From positions 482,742-546,741 of the forward strand of contig CAXAMN010028994.1 of NCBI GenBank assembly GCA_963970005.1: a stretch of 64,000 nucleotides of DNA. The letters are read 5' to 3'. Both the position numbers and the translations under genes were made by a program. This document shows, in pieces, positions 11,781-23,540 of the stretch (positions are counted from its first letter, which is position 1; each line of letters opens with the position of its first letter). The notes under the pieces are model-generated. The model had not been told where the DNA came from and ran no database searches. It saw nothing but the letters and a program-made list of their open reading frames with translations. The DNA is from Durusdinium trenchii. Lineage: Eukaryota; Sar; Dinophyceae; Suessiales; Symbiodiniaceae.

Positions 11781-14700
11781 TCACTGAATGCGGTCCAAGT
11801 AGGGATGGTAAATGCCACCTGGCCATTCCGGAAGCGCATCCAGTGCCTCGAGCGACTCCTGCGGATTCTTTCTGTGGCGCAGCTGGCCGTTCGGCAACTA
11901 GGCCAGTCCCAAACAGGTCGTGAGACTGGGAATCAGAGAGTCCGAGTGTTTCGACTGATCGAACTTGAAAACGGAGCCCGACTATCTGCCAAGAAATGAG
12001 ACACATTCTTCACCCTTGATCTTGCTTGTATAGTATTAGAAAGAAATGGAAGCAGCACTGGCACCACTTGGTCACTTTTACCCTGCCTGTTCCTGCAGGG
12101 TTGCTTCAAGCCATGATCGAATCCGCTGTTACGCTTCAGTCCATCGAACAGCTGGCCGCCCTGTCCTTGCTCAGTGGCCTGGACTCTTCCATCTCCAAGA
12201 GCTCTTGCATGTGATGAACCTTGGCAGTGGTTGGGATCACGTGCAAGCCCTTCTGCAGCGCCCACCTCGGCGCACGTTCACGAGTTGCGAACCGGTTTTG
12301 CGCCGCTCGCAGCGGTTTCCGGCAGCTCGGGTTCGGTGGGAACTTGGGGGGGAAACCGAAGCAAAGCCGAAGGGTCCGGAGCTTCACCACCCCCGACGTG
12401 TTGCTCCCCTTTTCGATGCGGCCATATATTTGCCGACAAAAAAAATCATCCCCAAATCATCCACCTGGAGTCTCCCTGAGGACTCTTATTTTAGGCCGGG
12501 CCTTAAAAACATGTTAAGGACCTTTTTATGTTGTTGAGGACCTTTTTACAATATAGTTGCCTGGCCCAAAATAAAGACCTCAGGGAGACTCCATGAGAGA
12601 TTTCAGTGTGTCACGAGCAGTGGCTCAAACATGAAGCCCATGCTTGTGGTCCCCGTGGTGCCGTGGAGGAGGTGCGCTCTCTCACACTCTTCTCTCATGT
12701 GCAGTGCAGTGTTTATTGATTGTTGTGCAGTGTGCAATTGATCTCCTCTCTCTCTCTCTCTCGTATTGCCTCAGTGCATCTCACTGCTCAAGTCACGAGA
12801 TTTGCGTTCTCTCGGTCAATGACCATGAATGCCACATTGCAAACGGTGATTTGTCGGGTTGAACCGGACTGTGGCAACCACGGTTTGTCTTCTTCTGGCG
12901 ACTTGTGAGGGAAGGGCACACGCGTTATTGAATGTCCGAGGACCTTTCTAGTTTCCAACCCAAACCGGGTGCGTCCGAGAAACGTATTTCCACGACCGAA
13001 ACGCGTATTTCGGCGACCGAAGCGGATGCGTCCGACCCGTCCGACCCCGTCCACGCGTTTTTAAAGCTTTGCTACTTTTTTTGGGCTTTGGATGGTTGGG
13101 TGCCCCGGTCAAGCCTCAAACTTGGATAGATTGAGTTCCCTGTTGGTCTATGAAATGGTCTTCTAATGTGCGGGGTGGATGGTTCAAGGGAATGGCTGAT
13201 GAACGTATAGTACATGAACACTTGCTTGCATGGAGCATGCATCGGACTCTCGGCGCGTGTCTCTGCTATAGGTTTTGTGGCTGGAAGCCCCCATGCTTTC
13301 TAGTGGTTCGGTTTGGCAATGGCAAAACGTGTGCGGTCCCTGGCGTCGGTCTTGTAGGATTCAGAGTGTACAGAATCACCAGTGTGGGATTCAGAGTGTA
13401 CAGAATCGAGGAAACTAAGGCTGATTGGGCCATCTGCAGGTTACCATCAACAACCATGATCCATGTATCAGGTACCTTTTCTGACAGGTTGTTCCTTTTC
13501 TTTTCAATTGGGCCTTTTAAAAAGGTCCTTTTCTAATACTATACGCCAAAAAAAAAGGCCGGAGGAGACTCCAGGCAGATCTATATGGTTTATTATAGCT
13601 TACTTCGCCCCTCCAAGCCTCCAAGCCTGTGTCTTCGATCATTCTAGAGATTCAAAAGAAGGTGCGGGGATCAATATAGAATGGACACAATGGACCATAC
13701 AAGTGGTCCAAACGCCTCCAGTGCCTGAAGGTCACTCCGACCACAGCTGACTCGTGGTCTTTCGGTCTGGTTCATGGACCCATTGAACACCTGGGGAAGG
13801 AAAGAACAACAACAATCATCAACAAGATGATTGAAACACAACCATTTGGTCGTTTCTTTGGGGTTCCAGCTTGAATCAACTTGGCAAAACCATCGAACCG
13901 AACTCTCCCCCATCTCTCACCAGCTCGGTAACGCAAAGGCCAGGTGGCTTCAAGAGCACCTGAGCCTTTGAGATGCCCTCGCGTTCCGCCAGCGCTTGGA
14001 CCAGCGGAAGGTGCAGCAGCTGCTCTTTAGCCTCGGACAGGGTGCTGCAGCGGCCAGAGCTACCGCGGTGATCCCATCACCAGTGGGTGGGCCTCTCTCC
14101 CGAAAACGGTCAGGTGCGGCCACTTGGGCCCCAGATGTATACATACTGCTCCAAAGTGGAGAGGGCAATGAATGATCACCTCACAATGGCGAATGGAAAC
14201 CACCTCTTGATTTGAAACTGTATGTAAGCAATCCTGGGTCTGGTGCTGTCTGCTATCTACTTTATCTGCTCACAAGGTGTCGGAAAACCGCAAGAAATGG
14301 TTCAACGATTCAGTTTGAAACAGGTCATCTTGAAAACTTCATGACATTTCCAAAGAACATGCACATCCGATAGAAAACCTTGATATATGAGCACATATGC
14401 AAATGCATGTCTTTTGGGTCTCATCGCCGGATCGTCCCCGGTCGAATCGTTCCCCAGAGAAAAAATCCCGAACTGGGAGACGTCCCCCGTTGTCTCACCG
14501 GGAAAGCAAAAAAAGAGACCTCACCCGGAAAAGCAACGGGGAGAATTGGAAGGTTTCTTGGTGTACCGTCTTGTTCACCGAACCCGAAGAACATCAACTT
14601 ATATAAATCAACTTAAGTCCGCCCGCACCGAAGGTGCCGAGGCGTTTTTTTAGGGCACGCGCTATACGTAAGCTAGCATATGCAAGCCAATAGCTTTAGC

Positions 14701-17700
14701 TAGGGGGGGGGCATTTTCGCTCTAGAATCCTGTGTTTTTTCACGTTTTTGGAACCGGCTTAAAATGCTGGAAGATGAACTCGTGCTATTTTGAAGCCCCT
14801 GGCGATGCAAGAAATGCAATTTTCTTCCTTTGCATGATTTGAACCATCTGAGCGGTAAAGTGTAATTGGACTGAGGCCGGACATTTGGCTGAACAGGCTC
14901 CCCTAACGTGGCTCAATATAGCTTCCATATTGCCTAACATAGCCCTAGAAGTCACTATCTAACGGACGTGTCTGCGAGATAGGGACTTGAACGCAAAACA
15001 TGGCCCAACCAAGGCTCAAAAGGGACAAGAACCCGTTCCAGATCGTGTCACTTCGGGAAGCTCTCTAACCACTTACCCGACCCGCAAAATGGCTGCAGTC
15101 TTTTAACCCACAACCACGATTACTTGAAAAAGCACTCTGACTCCAACGAACTCTACCAACGGCACCTGTTCCGTGACCATAGTGACTTCTAGGGCTATGT
15201 TAGGCAATCTTGAATTTATTCCAGTCCATTTTGAGCCCTCGTTCAAGTCCCTATCTCGAGGAAGCATGCTTGAGATAGTGACTTCTGGGGCTATGTTCGA
15301 CCATATGCAAGCTATGCTCGTGAGAAAATGTTACCGTTCCTGGAAATATGGAAGCTATGTTTGGTCACGTTAGGGGGGGTCTTTATTCCAGTCCCTTTTG
15401 AGCCCTCGTTGGGCTATGTTTACGACGTCCACGGCCCTATCTCGCAGACACGTCCTTTAGATAGTGACTTTTAGAGCTATGTTAGGCAATATCTTTACTT
15501 TATTCCAGTCCCTTTTGAGCCCTCGTTAGAAAATGTTACCGTTCCTTATCTCTGCTCCTGTTGAGCCAAATATCCGGCGAACATCTCGAGCTACCTGCGG
15601 AAAAGATACACCAATTTGCGACGTTCCCACATTCTAGCGCTATGTTAGGCAATATGGAAGCTATGTTCGGCCACGTTGGGGGGGGTGACTTCTGGGGCTA
15701 TGTTCAATGGAAGTACCTACCTTGACCCGTTCCTGGAGCATGACTGCAGTCTTTGAGCCCTCCCATGCGGTGCGGGCGGTTACCGTCGCGAAGCGACGTG
15801 AAATATTCAACATTCAACATGCCTCTCACCAGTTCTCCATGTGCATGTATGGAATATTTTTGGAATGCCATCACACACAAAGTTGTTGCATATGAAGTTA
15901 TGAATAGTTATGGATATATCATGATATATCAAACACCACCGATGTCTGTTTAGGTAGATCTGCAAATTCACCGCTTTGCATTGCATTCCCAGCTGTTAAG
16001 TATGGGGAGGCATTCTCAGTGCATCCAGTCCTCTCCAAACAAATGGTGTTCACAGTGTTTGAACAGGTTATTTCTTTGTGTGACTGTAAACAAGAATAAA
16101 ACAAGTTGTTGAGCATTATCTACCTACCCTTCCCCGATAATGCTAAGAATCTGCTATGATTACCTCCATTTGCCAGGTATCTCCTCGCCAAGAGTACACA
16201 CACACAACAATAGCACAACTTATTGTATATAGGACGTGTCTGAACGTTCCACAACAATCCTGTATCTTAGCCTTCTGTCCGCATTCCCGAACGCATGAAA
16301 AACCGACGCATCCCAAACGACCCAGCCAAAATCCTCCGGCCTCTGGGCTGCCCAAAGATCCAAAAGCCACCAGGCTGATGTTCCTCGAATCGAACCAAAG
16401 GCAGCGCCCGAAACCCGGAAACATGCTCTGAAAGACTTGCTCTTCTTTCGTGAACATGCTGACTCATGGCATGATGGGCCATGACCATTCAGTCATCTCC
16501 AGAAGTCTTGTTGCTCGTTCTTTCGCCTTTCTTGACACCAAGCGCCGGACGATCGTCCCCCCCCCAGAAGCGGCCAAAGTTCCACAGGCGACAGTATCTT
16601 CGCAGCTGCTCTTCCCGCTGCAAGGGATGGACCTCGTGTTGCAGCACGTCCGGTGGCCACTTCCTGGGCGCCGTGAACCCAGGCACTTTTCGTCCACGGG
16701 GTTCCCCCGCGCGTGGGCGGACCGCCCAGGAGACGACAGTGGACACCGCATTCTTGTTTTGTGATGATGCTTGGTCCGACTTCTGTGCCTGTGTTCGGAG
16801 TGCAAACGCCTTGCCTTTGGAAGCATCATAGGGATCTAGTCGGTTGGAGGGGACAGTGTAGGATTTGCACATCCAATGACATCCAAGTTTCTTGTAGGGC
16901 AAAGAAACCTCCTTCAAGTCCAAACGTAACCTCAGATTTGGGCAAGGAGGGCGAGCTGGCAATCCAATAGTGGAGGTGTTCAAAAAGAAAACAACTGTCC
17001 CACCCCGGAAAGGACCCCCGGGTCATTTCAGTCCAAAAGACTAAAGACACATCTTTCTTGGCAACACCACTCCAGGATGGATAAACCTGAAGAGCTGAAT
17101 CTCACTGGTCTCAACCCTCAAGCTAGAGCCTTTCGGAATGCATGCTCCGGCGGCATGTCTGCTTCAAAGTAACGTCTTGATATGTCTTGATACCCTGGAC
17201 CCTGGTTATGATCATGATGGGGCTCTCAAAGGTTGAGAGTTTCTCCCTGCAGGGCACGGTCACATCCTGCAGGCATCGAACTTCAAAGCTGGGAGGACAT
17301 GGGAGGACTATATTTGCAGGCCCACCCTCAAACCATCCAATTCCCCTTTGGCCCCGCCTCCAATCGATGGGTGGTGCAGGATGGAGACGTCTGCTTCTCA
17401 GATATCTTCCCCCTTTCTAGAAACCATCAAATCCACGCCGAGGGCTCCCCAAGCCTTTCGCACACAAAGCAAACCTTCGTGGCATGAAGACCAAGTGACT
17501 CCTCTAGGTGGCGCTTCAGGAAATTGGACACACCAATCCCACTCACAACACCTGAGGCTCTCAAAAGAGCTAAGGCCAAGTAGGAGTCCAGTCGGCACTT
17601 CCTGGAGCGACGTCTAGTTGGACCCTCATCTGTGGCTTGACTGCTAAATCTCAATGAACGACTCGCCATGGCCATCCACTGGTCAAAACCCTAGTCCCTG

Positions 17701-18690
17701 GCTCTTCCGTGTGTTGTGTGTGGAGGTTGAAACAACGAGATGAAGAACAAGAACCATAAAATACACCGCATGGAACGTGCTGCTTCTCTCCGAGGCAAGC
17801 AAAAGGGAATGGGGATGGATGGGAACATTGAACTTGAGGGAACATTGGAAGAGTACCTGGATGTAGTCTCCTAACTTTTGTTCATCCTGGAAGTCCACAA
17901 TTGTCTTTCTCCAGGATAGATAGGCAACTAACGCCTTTTCTTCTCAATGGGTTTTACAAATGCAAGGATCTTATCAGGAAAGCTTGATGAATTTCACCAA
18001 TCTTTGCTCTACCTGTGGAGACACCCCTTGAGGAAGATGCATGTGTTTTCATTTGTTTGCATTCTTCGACCTGGTTCTCATCCTTCGTCAAACGTGAAAT
18101 CTCTCTATCGACGTCGTCCCTCCTCCAGCTATGGATTTGCCCCGGGATCTGACAGCTCTCCGGCACTGTCTTGGCGAAGGGTTTCCCTTCAGGCGTGGAG
18201 CCCGGCAGATGCAGCAGAATGACCTCTCCCGTTGCTCCGAGCCGGGGGAAGACGAACCGTTGAAAACCATCCCGGAAGCGTTGTCGCGCAGCAAAATATG
18301 GAACACATCTTAGACACAATTTTCAGTGTTTCGGTGTCCCCCCTCGATTCTAATGCAGTCTCAAAAAAAAATCTTCTGCCCCACAACAAGAACGGCCCCC
18401 CAAAAAGAAAGCAAAAGGTGTCGTTTTATGTTTGTGGTTTTCGTTTGGGGCAACACCCAAAAAGTAACAGCACCTCAAACACACCTAGCATGCCATATGC
18501 CATCCAGCCACCACTTGTGCCACTCCATCCAATTCTAGCAGTGCTTTGCGTGCAGCCTCCAAGGATGCTTGGAAACCCATGGGTTTGATCTTCGTCGTCA
18601 CCACCAAATCTTTGGGTGGAATACCTCGGCTTCGCTCGCACCGATTTCCGAAGCCCCGGCTCTGCGGCAAAATCCACCGGAGCTTCAAGG
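11781..18690 (-). CDS. Aldo-keto reductase, split gene (5' end not found)
   Basis: Predicted NAD(P)H-dependent aldo-keto reductase, a cytosolic TIM-barrel carbonyl reductase; substrate unknown. Minus-strand exons carry family motifs in the right order: about 18524-18690 (GIPPKDLVVTTKIKP), about 18150-18223 (VILLHLPGS), 17475-17601 (GVVSGIGVSNF), 16586-16659 (PDVLQHEVHP, RRYC), 16341-16383 (ISLVAFGSLGS), 13949-14031 (LPLVQALAEREGISKAQVLL), 12179-12265 (WALQKGLHVIP) and 11781-11871 (SLEALDALPEW, stop). The last six join in phase. Introns are 16660-17474 and 16384-16585 (GT-AG), and 14032-16340, 12266-13948 and 11872-12178 (GC-AG). Spacing between motifs matches the family. Oddities: the first exon needs a frame change near 18625; the usual catalytic Tyr after D-x-A-A is Pro in the frame I read; and the IPKS cofactor motif reads IPTT. 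The Lys (TTK) and His (LLH) of the catalytic set are present. Joins of the first two exons are unresolved. Confidence 0.85.
12266..13948. other. AKR intron (GC-AG), with small repeats
   Basis: The intron runs on the minus strand from donor AA|GC to acceptor CGAG|G. It holds a foldback element at 12467-12592, a (CT)n run near 12748-12761, a block of variants of CGACCGAAACG at 12960-13030, and a 21-bp phrase duplicated at 13358-13378 and 13387-13407. No exon-like sequence was seen inside. Confidence 0.7.
12467..12592. repeat. Foldback (inverted-repeat) element
   Basis: The left arm (12467-12502, starting GGAGTCTCCCTGAGG) is the reverse complement of the right arm (12563-12592) with a few mismatches. 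The loop contains two direct copies of AGGACCTTTTTA. The structure resembles a miniature inverted-repeat element lying inside an intron. Further AAAGGTCC- and GGAGACTCC-type sequence at 13500-13580 may be a relic of a relative. Confidence 0.8.
14885..15735. repeat. Cluster of inverted and direct copies of one repeat
   Basis: The phrase GGCTATGTTAGGCAATATGG and its neighbours (GATAGTGACTTCTAG, ATGTTCGGCCACGTTAGGGG, CCAGTCCCTTTTGAGCCCTC) occur repeatedly. One copy is in minus orientation at about 14889-14993; plus-orientation copies lie near 15177-15262, 15270-15376, 15410-15535 and 15640-15700. The arrangement is a broken foldback, all inside the 2.3-kb AKR intron. No reading frame is associated with it. 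Confidence 0.85.
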
Positions 18691-19036
18691 CCAAACCGTT
18701 TGGGGTTCGAAGCCTTGCGTGTTGAAGGGCCTGTTGGTGTTTGAGATCAAAGAGGCAAAGCTGTGCCTGACTCAGGTGCAGCTACCTCTGCGAGACTAAG
18801 TGTCGCTAGCTCAGATTTCTTGCAGTTTATACATATCTGCAAAAAACAAACAATACCTAAAACATGTGGTATACCTTGATCCCAAAAAAAATCATTGAAT
18901 CATCCAACCTGTTTCTCGCAGCACGTGCCATTTCAACAACTGACGTCATCCTCTAGTGCTACCTCTGAGAGGACTGTTCTTTGATGATCAACAGGTGGTC
19001 TGAAATGTCTACAAACCATGTTTGAGGAGGTGTTGC

Positions 19037-19910
19037 TTCCAACAACAACAACAACAACATGTACTTGTTTTTACAAACAAAAGCTGCAGCCCCACCAACA
19101 CACATCTTCTTACTTTGTCTCTACCACCTCCTAAAAACAAAGCTAAAGCCCCACAGTTGCTTTTTTTCTTCTCCAAAACAACAAGCCAGTACTAGTACTA
19201 GAAGCACTTATATTGAATTGTTAATACTATTAGTAGTAGTGGTGGTGATGGCAGTGGTAGGAGACGAGTCGTCTAGTAGTACGGCTACCACTACAAATGC
19301 CACTGGGACTGCAACCGTTGCTACTACTACTGCTAGTCCTCCTACTACTACTCCTGCTGCTGCTGCTACTACTACTTCTACTACTACTACTACTACTACT
19401 ATCAATAGGGACCCCTACCAAATCCCAAAAAAAACACAGACTGCAGAGTAACTGCAGCCACACTGTCGTTATTTGATCCCCATCCCTGCAGAACAACACC
19501 TCAAAAGCACTAAGAACGGACCAACCCAGACTTCACTTACGAAACCAACATCCCAGCAAACCTTCAACCGTATCCCTAACCTTGTCCCCTTGAAGTTCGA
19601 GAGTTGCAAATTGTGGCAACTATGTGGACAGCTGTGTCTTGTTTCTACCAACCACCACCACCACCACCACCACCACCACCACCATCAACAACAACAACAA
19701 CAACACCAACACCAACAACACCAACACCAACACCACCAACATCACCAACACCACCAACACCACCAACACCACCAACACCACCAAAACCACCAACACCAAC
19801 AACACCACCAAAACCACCACCAACACCACCACCAACAACAACAGCAACAACAACAACAACTACTACTACTACTACTACTTCTTCTACTAGTACTACTACT
19901 ACTTCTGCTT

Positions 19911-19962
<52 letters not shown>

Positions 19963-19980
19963 AAGCACGACAACCACAAG
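19037..19980. repeat. Triplet-repeat tracts (AAC, CAC, ACT)
   Basis: AAC runs at 19037-19060, mixed ACT/CCT/GCT triplets at 19230-19405, CAC then AAC/ACC at about 19650-19855, and ACT at about 19858-19975. All are in plus-strand triplet register, so several frames stay open here and translate to Thr, His, Pro, Leu or Val runs. These frames should be treated as low-complexity artefacts. Confidence 0.95.
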
Positions 19981-21520
19981 CAACAACAACATTATCCCGA
20001 GTACCTATTTAAAAACGGACCCTATTTAAAAAAAGTCATGTCGGATCCCCCTAAATACGATTTATATGTGTTTTTAAACTACCGCCCTTTCAAGCCGCTA
20101 CTAAACTATCAACATGGCCGATTTTGGAGGAGTTTTTCTTATTAGGTTCCAAAAACAACCGTAACTGCCCACCCCTGACCGCCCTGTCTATCCACCATGA
20201 CACGCTGCGCTTACACCAGCAGGCTTTCCTTCCCCCAATGGCACGGACTCACGCAAACGCACTTGCCCCCGAGGTCATGCAACACCGCATGGCACAGCGA
20301 CATCACCTTTCGAAAGCTTTAGTTTTTGTAGGGGAAAAGGAAGACCCTTCGATCTGAAGGTTTTTTGCATTTTTGATACGAGTTTAATAAAGGAGTTTAT
20401 ATAAACTTTTACTGGATTACCTTTTGGTTTTGAAACTCTTTCCAGGTGACCCTGTTTTGGACCCCCCGATTTCAGGGACCCCCTATTAGAAAAAATGCGA
20501 CCGAGGTTTCCTTATAAGGGGGGGGGCCTCGTGTTTAATAGGTGGAACGGATTATTTTCCACTCTCCTTCTGCTTGTGGGCCCTCTCCATCTGTACCAAT
20601 GGACGCCTTGAGCCACCTCAGCCCATCCGCCCATCCGTGCCTGTGTTTCGGAGAGCCAAGGCCATGAGCTGCTGGCTGGTATAGCTATCTGCAGCATCGA
20701 AATGCCGGCCACCCAGCAGACCAAAGGAGACCAAGGCTGGGGCAATGGCCTGAGATGATAAGTGGGGTATATGTATATATATATATTATATATATATAGG
20801 ACTGACTGCTGTGTTGTTTGGGTTGTTTTTCCTGAGGGCTCCTGGATGGCAACTGTAGTCGGTGGCAAATGGTGTAGACGAAAGGATCCTGCAAGTGTAT
20901 CTGCCAACTATGACTGGGTTTCGGGATGAGTAGTAGCTCATGGATCAGGCATGGCAATCATGGGGTGCAGGGTATAGTCTTGCTAGGTGCAAGGCAAATC
21001 TGAACGTTTAGAAGGGTTTGGAGTTGAGAAGGGCTGTGTATGCAGCATAATGCATCCTGGAGCTTTCTGGATAGTGCTCGAGTGCACAATGCCCATCCAG
21101 TGTGCTACACACCAACCCTATCATACCCGCTGAAATAGGCCGCAAGATCAAGCACCCACCCAGGACTGTTCCGACGAATCCCCAGATGGGCACCAACCCA
21201 GATTCGATATACCTCCATTTTGCATGATGGAATGTCGATGGAGTCTGATCTTCTTGGGGCTTGGAATCGCCGCCAGCGGTTCGGTGGTTCTGGCCTCATG
21301 AGGCCAAATGCGACCAGTGCCCAAGCCGACCCGTGGCAAGGGAAAGGGCGCGGTCCATTTGCTTCCTGAGCACATAGAAGACTTGGCGCCAAAAGGCACT
21401 TCATAAGGTATTGAACGGGTCCGCCCGGTCAGCCACCACCAGAAGGTGGAGTCATGTGGAGTCTATTGTCATCCCTGTGAACATCAGAAAGAGAACAAAC
21501 ATGTCAACACTAATAAACTA

Positions 21521-21609
21521 ACTGGTGCGACGAAAGTAGGGAATGAGGGCTGGATCCAAAGGAATCTCTATTGGGGCTCACCCTCATTCCCTACTTTCGT
21601 CGCACCAGT
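21521..21609. repeat. Perfect 29-bp inverted repeat (hairpin)
   Basis: The left arm 21521-21549 and right arm 21581-21609 are exact reverse complements (ACTGGTGCGACGAAAGTAGG...), with a 31-base loop; weaker pairing continues outward. The arms show no decay. It may be a young miniature inverted-repeat element or a structured RNA. Confidence 0.9.
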
Positions 21610-21993
21610 CAGTAAATGGGATGGATGAAGTATGATGAATTCATGCGTCTCGTGTCCCGGTCCTGTATTCTGAGGATGTGGAACATCGTTCAGGTAGAAA
21701 GGATGGCTGGTTCAAGACATTGGTCAACCAATTATATTTTAATTGCTGTGCATAGTAAGTGCAAACCGAGTGCCGGGTTTTGAAGCAATCCTGTTGTATA
21801 GTAACTATTAACTCAACTATAGTAGCATCAAACGACAGTAAATTTCCAAAATTAAAACCTCCAAAATAATGTTGTAAACTATTGCATTTTCCAACCACTC
21901 CTCCCTGTGGGAAAAAACACATCAAACCATTCAGCTGCCAAACATCTTACTCAAGCTTCTCAGCTCCAAGCTTCCCAGCAAACTACTTCTCAC

Positions 21994-22107
21994 GGTGTCG
22001 CTGTTGAATCTCTGACGTATCGTCTTGGCGGCTTTCAGCTGCCGCTCCAGCGCCAAGGCATAGGCCCCGGCCACGTCGATGCCATCGATCTTCGGACCCA
22101 TCATGAC
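21994..22107 (-). CDS. Unassigned exon (38 codons)
   Basis: An open, GC-rich-codon segment sits between acceptor TTTGAG|GTC and donor GACACC|GTGAG, phase 0 at both ends. It encodes a short hydrophilic, helix-prone stretch including MGPKIDGIDVAGAYALALER and a basic tail. It lies downstream of the PhyH exons on the same strand and could be their C-terminal extension. However, the exon at 22459 ends in a different phase, so at least one more exon would be needed between them. No family recognised. Confidence 0.5.
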
Positions 22108-22458
22108 CTCAAACCGAGTCGAACGGGATCAAACAAGCAAGAAACCTATATGTTCAAGAGGGAAACCATGGATCCTCACATAGAAGTAGCCTTTTGGGGT
22201 ATGTGTGGGGTATATGTCAATGTTTGATGGTGTTGGTCACTTTCACAAGTCTTTTGGGGTGAATAATGAATATGTTGATGCCCATCCTTCTGAAACGGAT
22301 CTAATGACTTTCTGTCATGCTGAATTCTGTCATGCTGAAGCTGGTGTTTGTAAACCGCTGTCAACCCAATCAACTGAGCGATCAAGCAACGCGCTCTTCG
22401 CTGGAGATGTCTCGACATCGTCACCTGCTAGAGTCACTTATAGTTGGATTCAACCAAC

Positions 22459-23540
22459 CCTCCGTCCGCCAGCCGTTTTCAGCCTCGTGCAGCGGATCGT
22501 CGATGTGTATCTCATCGGCGATGCGCGCGTGGTGAAAGCGCAGCTCCACGTGCCAACGGACGTGCTCCGAGGCGTTGTCCATGGGAACGGTGAAATGCAC
22601 CGCGGACATGTTGTGCAGCATCACATCACCCGCCTGCGCCTGGAGTCGTGAGTCAGTGCTGTGGGTCGAAAACTGGAGCCGTCTCACTGGAAGCAAAGCT
22701 GAAGAAGAGTATAGAGTATAGATGTATTATAGCAGTGTGTGTGTGTGTGTTTTCTTTCGCACCTTTTCGACTGCTTCACGGGTGTTCCGCAGCTATCGAT
22801 ATATATATATATATATATATCTGTCAGTACAGCAATCAACATGTGTATACGTTCATAACTTTTGACAACGTACAGCAATAAATGTGACGCAGAATCTTTA
22901 ACTTTGTAGAACTCAAATTTGATCAAGCAGCCTATCTCTGCCAGGGCATCCATCCCTAGTGACCTAGTGACGCCTGGAATCACTCAACTGTCAAGGAAGC
23001 AGGCATCTGGCACAGACTGAACTACCCTGGCTGGTGCAAAGATATATCTACAATAGGATCAAACATGTGTTTATGGGTTTTTGAGGAACACTGAAGAATG
23101 TTATATATATATATACTTGTAATATTGTTTCTGAAAACTTGGAAACTCATGGACCATGTACGGCCTCCTGGGCATCCCTCTCCCCTTGCCCTCAGATGGT
23201 ACAGCTCCTCTCACCATCCCTTCTTCTCCTACCACCACCTCATCCACACCACCTGCACCAAGCCGCTTCACCCACGCAGCTCAACTCATCTCTACCACCT
23301 ACACCATCGCCTCCGCCACACACGCGAAGAACCATCCGAAGGTCCCGGTTGGACCGGGACGGATGCCTTCATCACCACGTGTGGCAGCTTTTGAGGCAGA
23401 TAGGCCATCGCTCCGGTGACCCGATCCACATCCACCAAGGGGATCCAGGTGGTCACCGACGCATCCATGAAGCGCGCTCGGTCCTTCGGCCGGTCGTGGA
23501 AGCGGGTCTTCCAAAAGTGCCAGTCCCGGTGGAAGGAGAC
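22459..23540 (-). CDS. Phytanoyl-CoA dioxygenase (PhyH)-like, two exons
   Basis: Predicted Fe(II)/2-oxoglutarate-dependent dioxygenase of the PhyH family; substrate unknown. The upstream exon (23389-23540) begins at acceptor CGCAG|GTC. It contains an iron-binding H-x-D motif (SFHRDWHFW), then TTWIPLVDVDRVTGAMAYLP, matching the family's strand before the usual G-S-H. The downstream exon (22459-22633) begins at CGCAG|GCG and carries AGDVMLHNMSAVHFTV, with the distal iron-binding His, and EHVRWHVELR, with the Arg that typically binds 2-oxoglutarate. About 40-50 residues normally lie between these parts; the exon phases (2, then 0) also require a missing exon, which I did not find in 22634-23388. 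The upstream exon may end with a GC donor at 23388. N-terminal exons are uncertain. Confidence 0.8.

Larger units (their letters stand above)
18700..21990. other. Stretch without a supported gene; triplet repeats
   Basis: This holds the triplet tracts at 19030-19980, an (AT)n run at 20768-20798 and a hairpin at 21521-21609. The missing first AKR exon(s) should lie here but I could not find them. A minus-strand open stretch at 21105-21404 overlaps another open frame, and I could not choose between them. Confidence 0.5.

Noticed and set aside
14960..15000. tRNA T-arm-like GCGTTCAAGTCCC on the minus strand
   Set aside because: It belongs to the repeat cluster (seen again near 15243) and no acceptor stem or anticodon arm can be formed around it.
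19473..20029. Long plus-strand and minus-strand open frames
   Set aside because: They translate triplet repeats (His/Gln/Thr/Leu/Val runs) and stay open only because the repeat unit is three bases.
21105..21404. Minus-strand open frame of 99 codons as a further PhyH or AKR exon
   Set aside because: It overlaps a second open frame and shows no motif from either family.
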